From NCBI GenBank assembly GCA_023055355.1, contig JALJCS010000002.1, forward strand, positions 86,515,001-86,579,000: DNA of 64,000 nucleotides, written 5' to 3'. The notes under the pieces were generated by a model. The model had not been told where the DNA came from and ran no database searches. It saw nothing but the letters and a program-made list of their open reading frames with translations. Source of the DNA: Agelaius tricolor. Taxonomy: Eukaryota > Chordata > Aves > Passeriformes > Icteridae. This document shows positions 11,057 through 23,345 of this stretch, piece after piece. Numbering within the stretch: position 1 is the stretch's first letter; each line of letters opens with the position of its first letter. Position numbers and translations under genes: made by a program.

Positions 11057-13171
11057 CTTACAGTGCTTCTCTTAGCACTGTATTGGTCAAGCTCTCCATT
11101 CCCAACCCACTGCTCATGATATACCACAGCTAACACAGTGGTTCACTGTTCTTTTATTTGTTCTTTTATTGTTTAGTTTTCTCTCTATTTTTGGTCTCAG
11201 AAAATACTGAACCGAATCTTGCCTTGTAAAGCCCATATATACTCTTTCTGCACAGATTTCTCCATGATTTTTTGATCAGAAAATATAGCAGTATATCCTT
11301 AATTAAAATTGCTAACCTCCAATAAGAAGGAGTTTAATGATTTTAGTGACCTAAACAGGAAATAAGTTGTCTTTCCATCCAAATCCTTAAAGATCTACTT
11401 CTGCTTTAAGTTTTTACTTTTGGTGAGTAAGTTATCTTAAGCTGCAAGTCTGCAGAGCCTTGCATGGAGGGGACAGCTCCACAACAAGACCAGGAACCTA
11501 ACTCAGGCTCACAGAGCTGCCCTGCAGAGCAGCCTCTGCAGAAAGATGACTGTCTTCATCTAGGTAAGCTTGTGGATACAGAAACCAATCAACAACCATG
11601 GAGACTGAGCTTTTCAAAAGCAGCCTGAGCAGCAATATCAATGAGAGCTTCCTCTCCACATGGGCTCCAAGCCTGGTGAGGGGTCACAGGAAGGAGTGAA
11701 GATTCATTTGCCTGTTCAGTCCTTGGGCTGCCATCCAAGGCCAACAGCAAGAATGTCAGTGGTGCTGGAGGTTTTTGTGATGTGGTGTACCCTCTCTGTT
11801 GCTCCAAAACTGTCTATGCTTTCCTTATTCTCTTGTATTCTTGGAAATTTCAATTTATTTCTTTTTTTTTTAAGAGGGTAACCAGAAGCCTTCTATAAAT
11901 CAACAGTATTCTTCCAGAAGTGCATTTTGCTGCCTGCTAGCTACCCACATCACCTTCAGGGCTTAACAGCAGTTGACTTTTGAGGCTGTGTTTCTCAGTG
12001 TGCCCAAAGTCTTGTGGTTTCCTGACCACTGTGGTCCTTCAGGACTGATGAACAGAATCAGCTCAATGCAGAATTCAGTGTTGACAGGAATACAACCACC
12101 CCAGTCTGGTACTGCAAGTAATTAAATGCCTAAATCACACAAAATTTAGTGAGATTTAAGCACAGGCTCTTGTCATCTGCCTTTAGCCACATTAGTCATC
12201 CCAGCCACTTTCAGTTACCATGGTATAGGTTTGACCACAATTCGAAAATCCAAAAAATGTGTTCTGTTTAATGATCCTCCAGGTACAGAAAGGTTCTTAC
12301 CAGTAGGCAAGAAACGCTGCAATGTTTGATAGGAGACATGGAAATTATTAACTTATCACCAGACAAGCAGAGATAGTTTGGAAAGTAGGTACAGGATCAC
12401 CAAAAGCAGATAGAGTGTTGCTAAATCAATTTTTATCTATACCTCTTCCAGCCCAGTTTTTTCTAAGCACCCTAGGTAGATTACTCCTGTATAACTCACT
12501 TCTGCAGCAAATGCAGTTACATACAGGATCTTATGTTTTGTTCCTACTTCAATTACACTGTACTGTAATTTATTAGTACAGATTTCCTAATGATTTTTCT
12601 CTTAGACAATATTAAGCAGTCACTGGCTCAGAAATATAACTGACTGCCATGATAAGTTCCACCACCCAATATACTGACAAGGAAAGGCATTTGTTGTAGT
12701 GGTTCCAGAGAATTGTCCTTTGAGAATGGCATTTTAAAGTGTTCACCTAAATTATAGTTGTGCCATAAATATGACAAGTTTAAACTAAGGCAGCTGAGAA
12801 ATTATATATATGAAAAATTACAGGGATATGATCTTTTTGCACTGGTGCATAAAGATTTAATCTCCTGGGTTAAGTGCCCAGAACACAGCGGTTGTGTCAA
12901 GATAATAGCTAGAATGATGCTCAGAGAAATGTTTCTCATGGTTATTTCTCAGAGCTTTGATGTTTTCTTTGAAGGAAATGCCTCTTGTGGAGTACAGGTG
13001 CAAAGCTAGTGTGGTGGCTCCAGGGTGAGCAATCTTCTGGGGAAACATTGCAGGAAGGCAAACAAGGCAAGTGACCACTGAAGATTGGTCTGAATGCCAG
13101 TCCATCTCTGAACCTCTCAATTCTAAGAATGCCCCATACACATCTGGTTAAAGCAGCACCAACATCAAACA
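11057..13171. other. non-coding unique sequence
   Basis: No gene is seen. A 12-bp GTTCTTTTATT(T/G) unit is repeated in tandem near 11149-11172. Overlapping open frames at 12758-13229 on both strands (83-95 codons) have no domain or splice-site support. Confidence 0.5.
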
Positions 13172-13225
13172 GGAAAATCATAGAATTCCAGCAGAAGTTG
13201 GCAGAAATTTGGTCAAGAAGATGGT
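13172..13225 (-). repeat. possible old CR1 3' tail
   Basis: AAAATCATAGAATTCCAG followed by GTTGGCAGAAATTTGGTCAAGA resembles the antisense 3' end of CR1-type LINEs, expected as AATCATAGAAT followed by GTTGGAAGGGACCTT. Only about 50 bases align and divergence is high. Confidence 0.35.
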
Positions 13226-14321
13226 ACAAATAATTCCTTCAACCTCTGTAACAGTGCCAGAATACCCCAAGAACTTTCTGAGACATCTAGGTACTCTGGA
13301 ATGTATAACCTACAGAAAATCTGTAGATTATTTGGGCTGTGATAATGAATACTGTTTTTTCCTTCCAATTTTTATTGGAGTAGAAATTATTAACTGTACC
13401 TGTTATACCTACCCTGTGTAACCATTCCCATTATTTGACTTGAACTGTGGTAGATAAACATGCAACCATGAAACTGCAGCTTTTGGTGTGGTGGTTACCC
13501 TTGCTCAATATTCCAGCTAATCTCCTAAGCACCAGGAGTCTGAAGAGGACCTGAGGTACATTGGGTGCAAACACAATATATATACTGTGACAAAAGAGAT
13601 CAATGTCATCTTTAGCATGCAAGTGGAAGCGTACTGAACCAACAGGGAGAGGAGACCATGCCCTGTGCACAGCACGGTCTCCTGCTACCCTCTATGGAAG
13701 AAAGCTGCACACTTCACTGGCACTCTACACCATTTTAATTGTTGCAGAAATGCTGGAAAGCGTTCAGAAAAAAGTTTAAAATGTAAAATGTTTTGATGAT
13801 TAATTTTTTGTCTCTGGAGACACTTAAAAGGTCTTTATCTGTTTATCTGATCAGAAGAAGAGAGGGAGAGTTTACAAGTATGAATCCTTTTCCCAGGAAG
13901 AAGAGACTGGATACTAAGAAGTGCTTTGATCTAAGAGAGAAAGGTATCATGTATTACAAGAAACACTGGGCAAATATCTAACAGTGAGAGCTGTTAACCA
14001 GTACAACAAACCACTGGCAACACAGATGGATTGTCTTTCTAGAATGCAACATTAAGATGAAGTAGAAGCAGATATAGCTTTCAAAAGAATAAGTAGGTGA
14101 TATTTAAAGGACTCTAATATATCAGAGTCCTAGGTAAATAGTCTATTGTAACCCTTGGCTGTAAACTCTGGTAAATAATTTCCATTCATGACACATATAT
14201 TTATTTTCTTCACATAAAATAGGTTGTTGTTAAAAATACACACCATTCAAAAAAAAAAATCAAATAAACAAGGTCAAACTGAAAAAAAAGAAAATAAGTA
14301 AATACACAAGGCAGATTCACT
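13226..14321. other. non-coding unique sequence
   Basis: AT-rich sequence with nothing coding. An 8-bp inverted repeat (AGGACTCT ... AGAGTCCT, 14108-14131) forms a small hairpin with an 8-base loop. Confidence 0.5.
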
Positions 14322-15100
14322 CACACAGAATCATGCCAAATATGCTGAGTTGGAAGGAATACACAAGGATCATCAAAGTCAACTCTTAGCCCTGCACAGC
14401 AACATCTTTAAGTCACACCATTTGCTTGAGAGCATTGTCGAAGCACTTCTTGAACTCTGCAAGCCTTGGTGCTATGATCACTTCTTGGAGAGCCTGTTCC
14501 AGTGCCCAACCACCCTCTGGGTGAAGAACATTTTCCTGATATCCACCCTAGATCTCCTCTCAAACAACTTCATGCCGTTCCATTGGCTCCTGTCTTCGGT
14601 CAACAGAGGGAAGCTCTGTTTGCCCTTCTGTGGGGCAGTAACTGCAATGAGGTCTCCCCTCAGATTCCTCCAGGCTGAACAGACCAAGTGACCTCAGCTG
14701 CTCCTTATAGGGCTTCCCTTCCCCTCGAGGCCCGTCACTGTTGTTGTTGCCTCCTTTGGACACTCTCTGGCAGCTTCATGTCTTTCTTACATTGTGTCAC
14801 CCAAAATCTCCCCCAGCACTCGAGGTGAGGCAGCGTCAGCGCAGAGCAGAGCAGGACAATCCCTCCCTCACCCAGCTGGCCATGCTGTCCCTGATGTCCC
14901 CAGGACAGGGCTGGCCCTCCTGGCTGCCAGGACACTGCTGGCTCATGTTCAACTGTTCACAGACCAGGGCCCCAAATCCCTTTCTGTGGTGCTGCTTCTC
15001 ACCCCTCATTCTCCAGTCCATACACACTTTCAGGATTGCCCCATCCCAGGTGCAGAATCCAGAACTTTCCCGTTCTTGAACTTCATATGGTTGGTGACTG
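14322..15100 (-). mobile_element. CR1 LINE, 5'-truncated, 3' end and end of ORF2
   Basis: About 780 bp match the 3' part of an avian CR1 retrotransposon in antisense. The 3' terminus at 14322 carries a degenerate GATTCTGTGTGA tail, and GCTGAGTTGGAAGGAA lies just inside it. On the minus strand, the stretch encoded within 14478-14687 includes VDIRKMFFTQRVVGHWNRL and LRGDLIAV, close to the C-terminal part of CR1 reverse-transcriptase ORF2. Farther 5' the element continues through the antisense of CTCGAGTGCTGGG and AACCATATGAAGTTCAAG and stops near 15100. The frame shifts several times across short minus-strand open frames, so it is dead. Typical of birds: 5' truncation, no poly-A tail, no target-site duplication. 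Confidence 0.95.
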
Positions 15101-15661
15101 AAAATCTTTCATTCACATTCCAGATTGCAGACTACAAATGTAAATGGCTGCTTCTACTGCAGAGTAGGGAAAAAAAAGTGAAACAATTATTTTTAAGTGT
15201 TATTTTATACTTCTCATAAAGTATTTTCTGCATTTTAATCCTTTGAAAAAATTCCAGGGAACACAAAATCAGATAAAAACTGTGGGTCTGAGCACTCTTC
15301 ACTTTTTGGGTTCTTCACAGTCTACTGGGATGTACATGCATGCCCCACGGCTTTTTATTTATTTTTTTTCCACAAAAAGTGTCTATTTTCTTATGGGGAA
15401 AAAACAGCTTTTGTGGAATAAATCTCCCAAGGACATTTTGGATGGAATACTGCAAGGAACTGGATCTCTGCACTGCATCATGTAGATACCTAATAAATAA
15501 CTTTTTTGCCTTATGCATTATAAAGCCAATCCTTTAATTTGCATGTTCCAAAAGGCTAAACCTTTTTCACTAGATGGGAGGAAAAAAACAAGCCAAACTA
15601 TACAGTGGGATTATTCTGTAATTCTTTAAGTACTTTCTAGAGAAAATCAAGTATTACTCAC
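15101..15661. other. non-coding unique sequence
   Basis: AT-rich sequence with three short overlapping open frames near 15243-15537 that have no family features. Nothing else seen. Confidence 0.5.
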
Positions 15662-15790
15662 TTTTTTACATGCAAGAAGATCATCTCAGTAAACTGAGGT
15701 GATTCATTCAAAGTCACCAGACACACAAGTGGCAGAACTGGGAGAAGACTTCGATGTCCTGAATGTCTGCTTGGTGACCTATGCTTCAAG
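15662..15790 (-). repeat. MIR-like (CORE-SINE) fragment
   Basis: TTTTTTACATGCAAGAAGA, then GTAAACTGAGGTGATTCAT, AAAGTCACCAGACACACAAG, TGGCAGAACTGGGAGAAGAC and a CGATGTCCTGAATGTCTGC tail follow the antisense order of MIR. The expected landmarks are TTTTACAGATGAGGAAACTGAGG (shown here only in part), CAAGGTCACACAGC, GTGGCAGAGCCGGGATTCGA and GGTCTGTCT. This is one of the better ancient SINE matches in the window. Confidence 0.6.
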
Positions 15791-15817
15791 TAATCTTAAA
15801 AAATTTTCTTTTCATAT

Positions 15818-15893
15818 ATATGAAGGGATTTTTTAAAATATATATTTCACATATATATATGTGAAGGGATTCTTATATATAGAATCCCTTCAC
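15818..15893. repeat. AT-rich palindrome cluster (cruciform-prone)
   Basis: Two perfect inverted repeats overlap. TTCACATATATATATGTGAA (15846-15865) is a 20-bp perfect palindrome. GTGAAGGGATTCT (15861-15873) pairs perfectly with AGAATCCCTTCAC (15881-15893) around a 7-base TATATAT loop. An additional TGAAGGGATT copy lies upstream near 15821. Such (TA)n-cored inverted repeats often expand by slippage or template switching. Confidence 0.9.
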
Positions 15894-16054
15894 ATTTCTT
15901 TAAATCCCTTGTGCTTAAATTGTGTTAAGCTCTGTGAGACTCTCTATAAGATTTCTTCTCTATATGCATTTGTTCTTTGCATGAGGCTGGCAAAGAGAGG
16001 AGGGAAGCTGGCCAAAACTCAGGTATTTTACTGTACATCTGGAAGCTGGTTTTG

Positions 16055-16130
16055 AAGACCTGGGGCAAAATTCTGGCCCAACTGAAATTAATGGCAAAGC
16101 TTCAATGAGGCAGAATTTCACCTCTGGGAA
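16055..16130. repeat. possible ancient sauropsid repeat with internal inverted repeat
   Basis: The segment has GGCAAAATTCTGGCCCAACT, then GAAATTAATGGCAAAGCTTC, then AATGAGGCAGAATTTCACC. It resembles an old interspersed element in reptile and bird DNA with the pattern 'CAAAATTCTG...GAAGTCAATGGCAAA...CAGGATTTCACC'. I recall the pattern but not a family name. Confidence 0.35.
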
Positions 16131-19100
16131 CCAAGCAGAAGTATCTCCACCCTTATAAGCTGAGAACGGAAACTTGCTTTCAACAAGACATTATTTGCTA
16201 CTACCTATTCCACAGCAGTTCAAAAAGAGTTTTGTAATCTGTTCACTCAGCTCTTTATGGGAAATAAGAATAAAAGTCATAGTAAATTCCATTCCACCAG
16301 CGTATGAATGCAGAGGTCAATTAATTAATTCATGTACAACAAAAAAATAATAACAAAGCAACGCACCTATATTGCAGAGATCTTTTTGTTACTGATTTAG
16401 ACTGAGGCTGTTTCTGTTGAGATTTTCTTTTTCCACATTTCATGTTTATATCTATTTGCTTTGACTTTGACAAAATTCACTACAGGGTTAAGGTACACAA
16501 GTCAAAAGAAGCAATAGCACTCTCTCACAAAATCATAAACAGTCAAAATCTGATATCCTGAATGAAAAAAAAAAAGAAAATGTCTTCAAAACTCAGAAGA
16601 AAAAAAAAGGAACAGGGTTAGAGGGAAAAATAAAACTCCTTTGTATTTCAAACAAATGTTAATTCTAAGCTAAGTGGAAAGAAACACAATTGCTTCTAAG
16701 ACTTATATGTCTGGGCCTCATTTGTAAGGAATTTTCCAAAATCTTTCAGTTCTAAGGACCTAAAGTCACTCTGTGCCTTATGACTGGATGCTACAAGGCA
16801 TTATTGAAAGTCAAACTTTGATGCCAAGATATTTGTCCAGATGTTCCCTATTCTTCCATTTTAAAATTAAGACTAAAGGGATGAGTAAACCTGGATGGAA
16901 TCCTTCTTTTGCTTTTTGCAAAGGGTAAAAGCTGTGAAATCTTTGGGGCTTACCACTAGGACTTCAGAATACGTGACTTGAGGCCACCATTGAAATGGGC
17001 TGCTGAAAGAAAATGGAATCTGGAATTAAGGCCCACCATTGCCACATAACAAAACTGATCACTCAGGTCCAAGTGATTGTCAGCATCAGTTTTATAAGAG
17101 GAATTTTACATAGTTATTGGTTAACTTTACAAGTTCAAAGGCTGAAGACTTGCCCAGGCTATTAGACAGCATTATTTCTTTCCATTTACTTTTTTTGTTG
17201 CTTCCTCGCTATCTCATTAATTTTATTTTATTTGCTCTCTGGTCAGGTCTCAAGACACTCAGCTCCCAGCTTCAGACAAAGCATTTTCTCAGGTGTTGCT
17301 ATCCTAGTAACCTCAGTTAGTAATTGATTCACATACATCACTTTCCAAGATGGTAGAGCTGAGGTTACTGTGAGGAGACACGAACAAGGAGGGCTATAAA
17401 TTACAGCAGCACATTTAGTGGGCACAGAGGAGCACAGCCAAGCAGCAGGTCGGCTGCCTCTCTGCTTATATTCTCATGTACTTGGAAAAGAAAGATATAA
17501 ACACTTGTCATGTTCTGAGTATGACTCAAACATATTAAAAATCATGCTTTGAAATGCATTAGTTACCTGCTGAAAGAGCTAAAATGACATGTGAGATTCT
17601 CAGATAAGTTTGATTCAGTCAGCATTGGGATTTTATGCAGATGCAGCTAAAAAGTCTAAAGTTCACAAATTAGGAGAGTGGGCAAAGGGAAAAGTCACAA
17701 ATATTCCAATAAATGGTCTTGCATCTATCTATGAAGTAGTCTATAGTAATAGGAAAGGGTTTCACTTCAGACAAGTGAGGTCAAACTATTGTGAGAGCTC
17801 AGGCTAAATTTACAAGTATCTGGAGCAGGGGGCAGACTTCCAAAAGAGCCCATCTTAGGCTCACTTGTGACATTTATTCCTTAGCATGACTTTGCCTTAT
17901 TTTATGCATATAGTTTTATGATTCACCTTATTACCTATTGTTTTTCATTCTGTTTGACTGTCTTTCTTTACTTTGCTGTTTCTCTCAAATCTTTCCCATT
18001 TATGCTCTCCTCTTTGATCTTAACCTTAATGTTTTTTCTCTCCCTCTGTATCTGATTCCTATTGACTCAGTTACTAGTGATTTTATTTCCAATTCATTCT
18101 TCTATTAATAATGCATGTGAAGGTTATTAAGTGTAACTTACTTTGTTCTTTTGTTCTTCTCCCAAAGTCCTTGTGCCTTCTCCTAATACAAAAAAAAAAA
18201 AAAACCAAACCATGCAGGATGGCCAAAGATGGCAGGTGGGATACAAAAGAGGGAGGCAGTTAGACTTCATAATATGAGAGTATAGATTTCACAATATTTG
18301 GAGCTACAGGGTGGGGAAGTAAAACTCAAATGACTGAAAAAGAAATCTAAGTTCTGTTTGCACTGTCTCATGAGATATTGGTGCCTGGCACCAGACATTC
18401 AACAGCAAACACTTGAGGGTTTATGTGAAAAATACTGTCTCTCCCTTGAACAACAACAATGAGCTCAGGCAGGCAGAGAGACACCTTTGGAAAACTGGAA
18501 TTCAATGTGCCAACCTGCTTCCTGTCTTCATATATTTGGCCAGAGACAAGTAGTTTGATGTTCTGGTGCCAAGGCAGGTGGTCCAACTCTTGCAACTAAT
18601 CCTTTCCCAGAACATCCTTTGTAACAGCCTGAGGACTTGGAAAACACTAAGGAGGTCTCTTCTTTTTGCTTACTGAAGCTGTATGCCACTTTGGTTGTGC
18701 ATCCTACCATACGAGTTTTCTTAAGCCAAAATAAAGGGGAGGCAAACTGGTTGGACAACAGTTCAAGATTTTACTCAGCCTTTGACATCAGTGGGACCTT
18801 TTTGTCTGGCTTGTATGACTCGTTATTAGTGTCCATATTCACTGGGAGTCTGCAGAGCCCAACACAATGATCTTGTCCATAGTGCACACACCTTCAGAGC
18901 TGGATCCTTGCAGGAACCATTCCCCCCTCTCACATGAATATGACAGTGAACAGGGAGTATTCAGCATCCAGGCAATCAGGGCCCTGAGCTGCTCATTCTT
19001 GTTCTGTTAAAATAAAGGCAAGAAAGTCTTTTGGTTGAATATATCTGTGAGATACATGTCCCCTATAATTACCCAATTTAGCTGTAAAAAAGAACACCAT

Positions 19101-20135
19101 GCTTAGACCTGGAAAATGGTAGCATTTTTGGGAACTGTTTCGAAATAGACCAAATTTGAGTCCATCTGATATCACTTAGTTATTGTGGTACCATCTTTTG
19201 AAGTGGTGTCTTTCAGCATTGGCTTGGGCCCATAAACCAGTCAGCACTGGTACATGTTGCCACCCACATTTAACTGAGAGGGGAGCAAGGCACAGCTGGA
19301 AATAGTCATTGCTCTAGAAAGCAATAGAAGCCAAGCAAATGAAGAAAAGGATGACTCATGTCTTTGGCTTTTAGGAATTTGATGGGTTTTGAAGGGATGA
19401 AATGTAGCATTGTTGAATTGATTATGGGGAGATATCAGGACCCTGTCAGAAGATACTAGCTCATTCTGACTACAAAAGGTAAAATTTTGAGTTTCCTTCA
19501 TTGTAGGGCTTTATGGACTTTAGTGTAATTTAGCAAAAATATTTAATAAATGTATGCTACTCATCAGTGAAGACTTCTGGGAGAGGCAAAGAAAAGTAGT
19601 GCTGGTAGATCTGTGCAGCTTTACTGAAAAAAAGAATTAAACAGGGTAAATTTGCTGAAGTGTTAGAACCAAAATTTTGCCTGGAGTCTAATGACAAGAC
19701 ATTAGAGCAACAAGTTGAACAGTGCAGAAATTAATCAAAAGTAAATAGACCATAAACTTGCAAGGCTCTGAGAAAAGTGCCAATTTTTATAACAAAAAGC
19801 CCAGTGTATGACTGAAAAATTCTCATCTTCCTTTCACCTACAGTACTTTAAAAATGGTGTAACGGTAATAAATATCTAGTAATTAATTTATTTTTATTTA
19901 GTTCTTTTTTGTGATCCCCGGAGTTTTGCAATTATGTTTTCTGCATCTTGCTAATTATTGGTATTCCAATAATAGAATAGGGAATGTGAAAGGGTTACTC
20001 TCACTTAAGTCCATTACACAATACTAGTAAGTGTCCAAAACACTAAAAAAAAACAAAACGAAGAAAGAAAACAACAACAGGTCAAATAAAAATGAGAAGG
20101 AAGGGACAGTCTCTCCAGTTTAGAAATAGAGCACT
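16131..20135. other. non-coding unique sequence
   Basis: No gene or RNA recognised. Contains an A15 run at 18190-18204, a pyrimidine-rich stretch near 17930-18060, and short open frames of 60-86 codons on both strands without homology cues. Confidence 0.5.
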
Positions 20136-20220
20136 GAATTATCCCTAGTGTATAGATGGAGCACTAAGGTCCTTTAGAGTTCAAAAGTCACAATCAAGGA
20201 TGCAGAAGTGATGGGTGCCT
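20136..20220 (-). repeat. MIR-like (CORE-SINE) fragment
   Basis: AATTATCCCTAGTGTATAGA, TGGAGCACTAAGGTCC, AAAAGTCACAATCAAGGATG and CAGAAGTGATGG keep the order and spacing of antisense MIR: TTATCCCCATTTTACAGATG, AACTGAGG, GGTCACACAGC, AGTGGCAGAG. It is strongly diverged. Confidence 0.45.
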
Positions 20221-23200
20221 TGGAAGCACAGCAAGAACATTCAAAGCGTGGAGGAGCAGAAAACAGCACTCGTAAAATACCTCCAAGTTTCAAATGCATT
20301 TTCATTGCTATAAAGAAGGAAAACAAAACTTTACAGAATTTCTAGGAGGAGGCAAGTGAACAGGAAGCTCAGGAAGACCTGGTAATAGGTACTTTCATGT
20401 GTTGTGGGAGACCAGGCTCACAGATGTTCCAGAAAACAAGAGGGGACTTGAATTAGAATTGTGCCACCAATGAAGGCCTGAAACTCTGCATCAGTTCATC
20501 TGTGTTTGAAGTGTCATCCTAGAGCTGCAAAAAACAGCCCACAGAGCTGATGGGACATTTTAGCTTTCATGAAGTGACGCTTTTCACCAGGTAACTGTTC
20601 TGTAAAAAATAAAAGATTTTGCTCCTGCTCTAAGTCCTTGTTTGTCATGATGCAGTGCAAGTTGGCATCAATTTTTTCTGTTAGCACTATTTTATTGATA
20701 AAAATTTTTGTGCAACATGGGCATATAAATTTCATGTTTTGGACTTCAAAAAGATACTGGAACTACACCACAAAATAAAATAGAACTGCTTTTGATGCTA
20801 ACATCTCCCAGTCACCTGGCAACACAAGTCATCATTTTTTATTGATTAAGTTAACTTTAAACATATTTCCTTCAAATGAATTACGGTAGGTTGAAGACCT
20901 GCAGTCACTTTTTCTCGTCTCAACTAGCCTTTGTTTTCCACACCATTCATTCCAAAACTGACAACAGGAAAGGTCAGGTAGGTCATGCCTAGCTAGTCCC
21001 AAATGCCACAGTATATTATCCAAGACAGAGAATATAATTATCTTTTCACAAGTGGCAATTAGTAAGAATAGCCCCCATCAATTCCATTTAACATTCAACA
21101 TTTGTAACGTGGCAGAAGCCAAGGCATTACAACAGCAATACCAAGTTACCTTAATGAAGTTAAAACTAACATCAAATAGAGAAGATTTTTGTGTGAGAAA
21201 AATTGTTCAAAAATATGAGAGCTGAAGAAAATATTTATTTCAAATTCTTCAAAGTATTTTTATAAATTTTTTTCTTGTGAAAAGATGTATTTGGTTAAGC
21301 TGTTCCTTCTGCATCGCAGCATATCTTAAACTTGCAATAGATAACAAATAAGGAACAAGTGATTTAATATTATTGTGGGGTAGTGTGCTGAGAGTATTAT
21401 GATCTCCTTTCCATAAAGAAGCAATTTTTTAAAAAGGAAGAAAATTATCCTCCTTACTATTAACCTCATTTACAGGGGACAGGGGAAAAAATGGAGTTAA
21501 AAAGAAGTTAAGTAAGCAGTTAGGAAAGAGATACTTAATTTGGGATACTTCTGTTTCTGGATGCCTCATGTAAGTACTTGGAATTATTTTCTGAAGTTTT
21601 CAATTGTGGTCTGGCTTCAGCTCAGATCTCCTCTCTTCCAGGTCTGTGCTATAACCACAAGATTGTTCTTCAATCCCTCTACAGTGAATAAAATGAAATT
21701 ATACAGATATTCAAAGTCTTCATTTGGGTATCTATGGACTAAGACTGAAAGTATCCTGGATCACCAACAAAGAGTTCATACACTACGAGCATTTCTTTCC
21801 TATCATGCCATATCCACAGGATCATTTTTTTTGCCAAGTTAACTTTCCTATATGTAATGGTCTCCAGTTCCAGCACTGAGTGAAATAGCCTTGGACTTGA
21901 TCATGTGGGATTGTGCTATGCACTGTTAGCATGAACATGTCTCTCTGATTTCTTCTGAGTGATGTCTGTTTTTCTCTTATTTGTCTCAAAACTACAAAAC
22001 CTTTTCTGATGGATTCTCAGTTGAAAAGTTCTTTCCCTGTTTTGTCAAGGGGAGCAAATACATTCAGCTTGGCACCAGACTCACAGAGAATTCCAGTAAT
22101 TCCCATAGCAACTTAGCCACATGCCATTTGGGATGATCACAGAGATGTCCTATGGGAAGGATTGAATTAAATTTCCCCCGCCTCTTTCAACAGCTGAAAA
22201 ACACACTGTATGTATCCTTCCTTCCTTTCTCAAAGAGCACAGCCAATCCCTGATAGTCACCCAAGCATACACTTGCATCAGACTCTATTTTGCATTCAAG
22301 AAAATCAGCTTCTGGTAGTTATTTAGTAGTACAAAAAGTCATGATATATGAAGGAAGAGTGATTTTGCTTTTAATTTTTTCCTTTCTAAAAAGGACTGTC
22401 AACAATGCAAACAATTTACCAAAATTGAAAAAGTTATTAACAAGACTTGCACAGAAGTGTCAGAGTTTACAGGATTCCTGATAAAAAAGGAAAGACTTAT
22501 TGTCAAAGGGCAGCTACCCTTGAACTAAGAGTACAGGGTGGTGATGGAGAAACAAATGGACAATGCATCCAAGTTCCTCCCAAGCATTTGTGGCTAGGTC
22601 TGGAAGACTCACACAAAACTGTTCTGTAGATGCATGGAGGGACTTTGACAAGCTCTGACTTGCAATGACCCAGTTCATTGAAAGCTTTACACCTTCTCAA
22701 TATTACACATCAACATTCACCTGATTTCACTGGTGAAACTTCATACTTAGCAGAAGCTAATACAGAATACCTTTTTATTGGGATTGGATCAGTGACCAGT
22801 AGCACATCACAGACTCTATTTCCATCTTCTACCATAAAGATAAGCATAGCTTTGTACCAGGTAGTTGACAATTATGGCTCTATCAAGACCTTTTACACGT
22901 GTCATTCATGTAGAAATTACTTTTCCTTCTCTCCATCTGTCAAGAAGATGTAACTGTCTTGACAAATGTTCTTTAACAGTTTACAGAAATCACATTGGCC
23001 CTCAAGACTGAAAAGAAAGCCAAAAATTGCCCTGACTGGTTACAGATGGAAGAATTTGTTTAACTGCTTCAAAGTCTATGAGTTCTTGTCTTTCCATTTG
23101 CTATTTGATTACAATGGTGCATAACATGCTGAAACTAACTTCAAGGTCTGCATGCGAGACCTGAGAGGGGGGTGCTGTAACTGGTCACAAAAAATATAAA

Positions 23201-23251
23201 AGAAAAGAAATAAAAACTGCTGGATTTTTATGTGCATGAGCCTCAGACAGT
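20221..23251. other. non-coding unique sequence
   Basis: AT-rich sequence with open frames up to 100 codons (21540-21842, plus) that show no domain, no plausible splice pattern and no conserved motif. Nothing else is recognised. Confidence 0.5.
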
Positions 23252-23345
23252 AGGATGTCTGCCTAAGGCCACACAGAGAGTCATCATCAGTGTCAGGATT
23301 TGGGCACCAGGCCCCCAGGTATGTTGATCTAAGCCTTCCACTTGC
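23252..23345 (-). repeat. MIR-like (CORE-SINE) fragment
   Basis: GTCTGCCTAAGGCCACACAG, then AGTGTCAGGATTTGGGCACC, then CCCCCAGGTATGTTGATC and AAGCCTTCC match the antisense 5' half of MIR, where the landmarks are TTGCCCAAGGTCACACAG, GAGCCGGGATTCGAACCCAG, GTCTGTCTGACTCC and AAGCCCG. The GATTTGGGCACC block corresponds to the tRNA-derived B-box. This is one of the clearest matches. Confidence 0.62.

Noticed and set aside
12758..13229. Cluster of overlapping open frames as a possible exon
   Set aside because: Frames overlap on both strands with no shared protein signature, and the right part may be a CR1 tail.
14350..15219. Multiple open frames of 63-141 codons on both strands
   Set aside because: They lie in the CR1 LINE; plus-strand frames are antisense shadows and the minus-strand ORF2 remnant is broken by frameshifts.
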